Assembly: GCA_024689285.1 (NCBI GenBank)
Contig: JAILDR010000010.1
Coordinates: 1-7,440, forward strand
Origin: Bacteroidales bacterium
GTDB taxonomy: Bacteria > Bacteroidota > Bacteroidia > Bacteroidales > F082
DNA: 7,440 bases
Direction: 5' to 3'
The notes beneath the pieces are model-generated. The model worked only from the letters and a program-made list of their open reading frames with translations. It made no database searches and was not told where the DNA came from. Position numbers and translations under genes: made by a program. This document shows, in pieces, positions 6,299-7,440 of this stretch (position 1 is the stretch's first letter; every line of letters starts with the position of its first letter).

Positions 6299-6338
6299 TT
6301 ATTATTATAATAATAATATATTATTATTATAATAATAA
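6299..6338. repeat. Perfect 40-bp AT-only palindrome
   Basis: The 20-bp half TTATTATTATAATAATAATA (6299-6318) is followed without spacer by its exact reverse complement (6319-6338). The first 18 bp are themselves palindromic, so two smaller hairpins or one large cruciform can form. A further palindrome, TAATAATTATTA, lies at 6341-6352. The whole 54-bp block is made only of A and T. Confidence 0.9.
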
Positions 6339-6393
6339 AATAATAATTATTAGTCTGTTCTTATCCCTGAATCGGGTTGGGAAAAACCTTAAT

Positions 6394-6421
6394 GTCCAAA
6401 GTTCAAAGTTCAAAGTTCAAA
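6394..6421. repeat. Four 7-bp tandem repeats, GTYCAAA
   Basis: GTCCAAA (6394-6400) is followed by three exact GTTCAAA copies (6401-6407, 6408-6414, 6415-6421). The same heptad occurs inverted at 6243-6263 as TTTGAAC, TTTGGAC and ATTGGAC. Both arms of the inverted repeat are therefore built from one short unit, with four copies on the right and three on the left. Confidence 0.9.
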
Positions 6422-6479
6422 CTTTTTGACTTGTTTTTCCGGAAAACCTTCCTGTCTTTGAAGGCGAATTATTTCGACA

Positions 6480-6495
6480 AAAACCGTATGGTTTT
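6480..6495. promoter_or_regulatory. Palindrome overlapping the nuclease promoter (possible operator)
   Basis: AAAACC (6480-6485) and GGTTTT (6490-6495) are inverted around GTAT. The right half overlaps the -33 region of the nuclease promoter, a position where a bound dimeric repressor would block transcription. The symmetry is seen directly; a regulatory role is inferred. Confidence 0.4.
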
Positions 6496-6524
6496 CATTA
6501 AATAAGAAAATAATCTTATCTTTG
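6493..6524 (+). promoter_or_regulatory. Predicted promoter of the Rpn-family nuclease gene
   Basis: A perfect -7 element TATCTTTG lies at 6517-6524. TTTC at 6493-6496 is a -33-like element with a 20-nt spacer. Transcription would start near 6530, leaving a 5' UTR of about 17 nt before the ATG at 6547. This fixes the start codon, since no in-frame start lies between. Confidence 0.65.
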
Positions 6525-6546
6525 CCGCATAAAAACAAAGTTCGCC

Positions 6547-7407
6547 ATGCCAGAAGAAATCAGAGAGAAATACATCAACCCATACACCGACTTCGGTTTC
6601 AAGAAGCTGTTCGGCACGGAGATGAACAAAGACTTGCTCATCAGTTTCCTCAATGCCCTGTTCAATTTTAATGATAAAGGCAAGGAGATTGAAGAGATAC
6701 AGTATCTCAATGGTGAGAATCTGGGCGACGGATATGGTGACCGCCGGTCCATCTTCGATGTATATTGCATGACAAAAGACGGAAGCCGTTTTATTGTTGA
6801 GATGCAAAAGGCGGAGCAGACCTATTTCAAGGACAGGAGTGTCTATTACGCCACCACCCCCATCCGTCAGCAAGCCCCCAAGGGGAAGTGGAACTATCAT
6901 CTTGAGAGTGTGTATACTGTTGGTATTCTCAATTTCGAGTTCTCGAACAATGAGTATCCTGCCGAAAGCTACAGGCATGAAATCAAATTGAAGGATGTGG
7001 AGGACAACCATGTGTTCTACGACAAACTGACTTTTGTCTATCTCGAAATCCCCAAATTCAACAAGACGGAAAACGAGTTGGAAACTCTGTTTGACAAATG
7101 GATGTTCGTGTTGCGCAACCTTTCGCGTCTGCTGGAGCGTCCCAAGGCTTTGCAGGAACGGGTCTTTACAAAGTTGTTTGAACAGGCCGAAATCGCCAAG
7201 TATTCTGACATCGAACGCAGACAATATGAAGCGAGCCAGAAGGATTATTGGGACTATACCAGCACATTGGAGACCGCTGAACGTAAAGGTGTCCAAAAAG
7301 AAAAGATTGACACCATACATCGCTTACACGAAATCGGGCTGCCTGTTGAACAAATAGCTTTGGGAGTGGGGATGGATTGCGAGGAAGTCAAGCAAATCTT
7401 GAAGTAG
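6547..7407 (+). CDS. Rpn-family PD-(D/E)XK nuclease / putative transposase
   Basis: A 286-aa intracellular protein of the PDDEXK_2 (Rpn, 'recombination-promoting nuclease/putative transposase') type, predicted to cut DNA in a metal-dependent way. E. coli Rpn proteins promote RecA-independent recombination. The family signature NPYTDFGFKKLFG is at residues 11-23. The nuclease core follows, with the acidic D71 (SIFDVYC) and E85-x-Q87 (FIVEMQK) forming the D...ExQ variant of the PD-(D/E)XK site. Residues ~93-180 continue the fold (YYATTPIRQQ, YTVGILNFEF). Residues ~185-250 are helical. The C-terminus (~262-286, GLPVEQIALGVGMDCEEVKQIL) looks like a small helix-turn-helix common in Bacteroidales members. 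Start, stop and active-site residues are intact, so it is probably functional. It has its own promoter and lies 95 bp downstream of the nested inverted-repeat element. Real mobility has not been shown for most members, and a defence role is another possibility. Confidence 0.9.
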   Translation: MPEEIREKYINPYTDFGFKKLFGTEMNKDLLISFLNALFNFNDKGKEIEEIQYLNGENLGDGYGDRRSIFDVYCMTKDGSRFIVEMQKAEQTYFKDRSVYYATTPIRQQAPKGKWNYHLESVYTVGILNFEFSNNEYPAESYRHEIKLKDVEDNHVFYDKLTFVYLEIPKFNKTENELETLFDKWMFVLRNLSRLLERPKALQERVFTKLFEQAEIAKYSDIERRQYEASQKDYWDYTSTLETAERKGVQKEKIDTIHRLHEIGLPVEQIALGVGMDCEEVKQILK

Positions 7408-7440
7408 ACATGACAGGTTCATACTTTGTTTTTCCGAAAA
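7408..7440. other. Downstream edge of the window; repeat of a sequence left of the nuclease gene
   Basis: TTGTTTTTCCG at 7426-7436 repeats the 11 bp at 6431-6441 in direct orientation, and AAAA follows each copy (after one extra G in the left copy). The two copies flank the nuclease gene and its promoter. The window ends 4 bp later, so the right-hand context cannot be judged. Confidence 0.5.

Larger units (their letters stand above)
6231..6451. mobile_element. Nested inverted-repeat element (MITE-like candidate)
   Basis: Three layers of inverted repeats are nested around a common centre near 6320-6340. The outer arms are GAAGTTTTCC (6231-6240) and GGAAAACCTTC (6441-6451), complementary with one gap. 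The inner arms are a perfect 17-bp pair, TTTGAACTTTGGACATT (6243-6259) and its complement at 6391-6407. The core is the 40-bp palindrome at 6299-6338. Total size is about 221 bp with no coding capacity, in the range of miniature inverted-repeat elements. I see no clear target-site duplication. A large cruciform or RNA stem is an alternative reading. Confidence 0.45.

Noticed and set aside
6394..6421. CRISPR-like array
   Set aside because: The repeat unit is 7 bp in direct tandem with no spacers, and no cas genes are present.
5932..6429. 165-codon + strand open frame across the intergenic region
   Set aside because: It runs through the minus-strand promoter, the AT palindrome (giving poly-Ile/Tyr/Asn) and the heptad repeats, has no promoter of its own and no recognisable domain.
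5672..6546. tRNA or rRNA gene in the long intergenic region
   Set aside because: No cloverleaf with a T-arm GTTCRA context and acceptor stem, and no rRNA-like sequence, could be found. The GTTCAAA units are tandem repeats only.
6469..7320. 283-codon minus-strand ORF opposite the nuclease gene
   Set aside because: It is almost fully antisense to a gene with clear family motifs, and its translation has no recognisable domain. It is a shadow ORF.

Overview
The window looks like a chromosomal segment from the Bacteroidota, most likely the order Bacteroidales. Several intergenic regions carry the phylum's characteristic -7 promoter element (TAnnTTTG, often TATCTTTG). Start sites lack clear Shine-Dalgarno sequences, and the proteins resemble Bacteroidales forms: a TyrS beginning [14 protein letters not shown], an Amidase_3 protein with a C-terminal SPOR-like domain, a long LptD, and a PD-(D/E)XK 'transposase' of the Rpn type. 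The species cannot be named from this sequence alone.

Layout. Positions 1-72 hold the tyrS promoter. Positions 73-1371 (+) encode tyrosyl-tRNA synthetase. A 121-bp convergent spacer follows, with an 11-bp pyrimidine-rich tandem repeat and a cluster of small inverted repeats. Positions 1493-2677 (-) encode an exported N-acetylmuramoyl-L-alanine amidase. A 78-bp divergent promoter region separates it from lptD, 2756-5671 (+), the outer-membrane LPS-assembly barrel, which probably starts at a TTG codon. An 875-bp region without an intact gene follows (5672-6546). Last is a complete Rpn/PDDEXK_2-family nuclease gene, 6547-7407 (+).

The amidase and LptD both act on the cell envelope (peptidoglycan remodelling and LPS export) and share a divergent control region. 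TyrS is a housekeeping enzyme next to them. The nuclease belongs to the mobile or recombination-associated part of the genome.

The 875-bp region is the most unusual part. It contains GGGACA/TGTCCC inverted repeats and a terminator-like palindrome after lptD. On the minus strand it has what looks like the promoter, long structured leader and first 19 codons of an HU-like DNA-binding protein gene that stops early. Further right are a second minus-strand terminator-like structure and a roughly 220-bp nested inverted-repeat element. That element has heptanucleotide-repeat arms and a perfect 40-bp AT palindrome at its core, and it sits directly upstream of the nuclease gene. The element plus the nuclease is the best candidate here for an undescribed mobile or recombination unit, but nothing in the window proves that the two interact.
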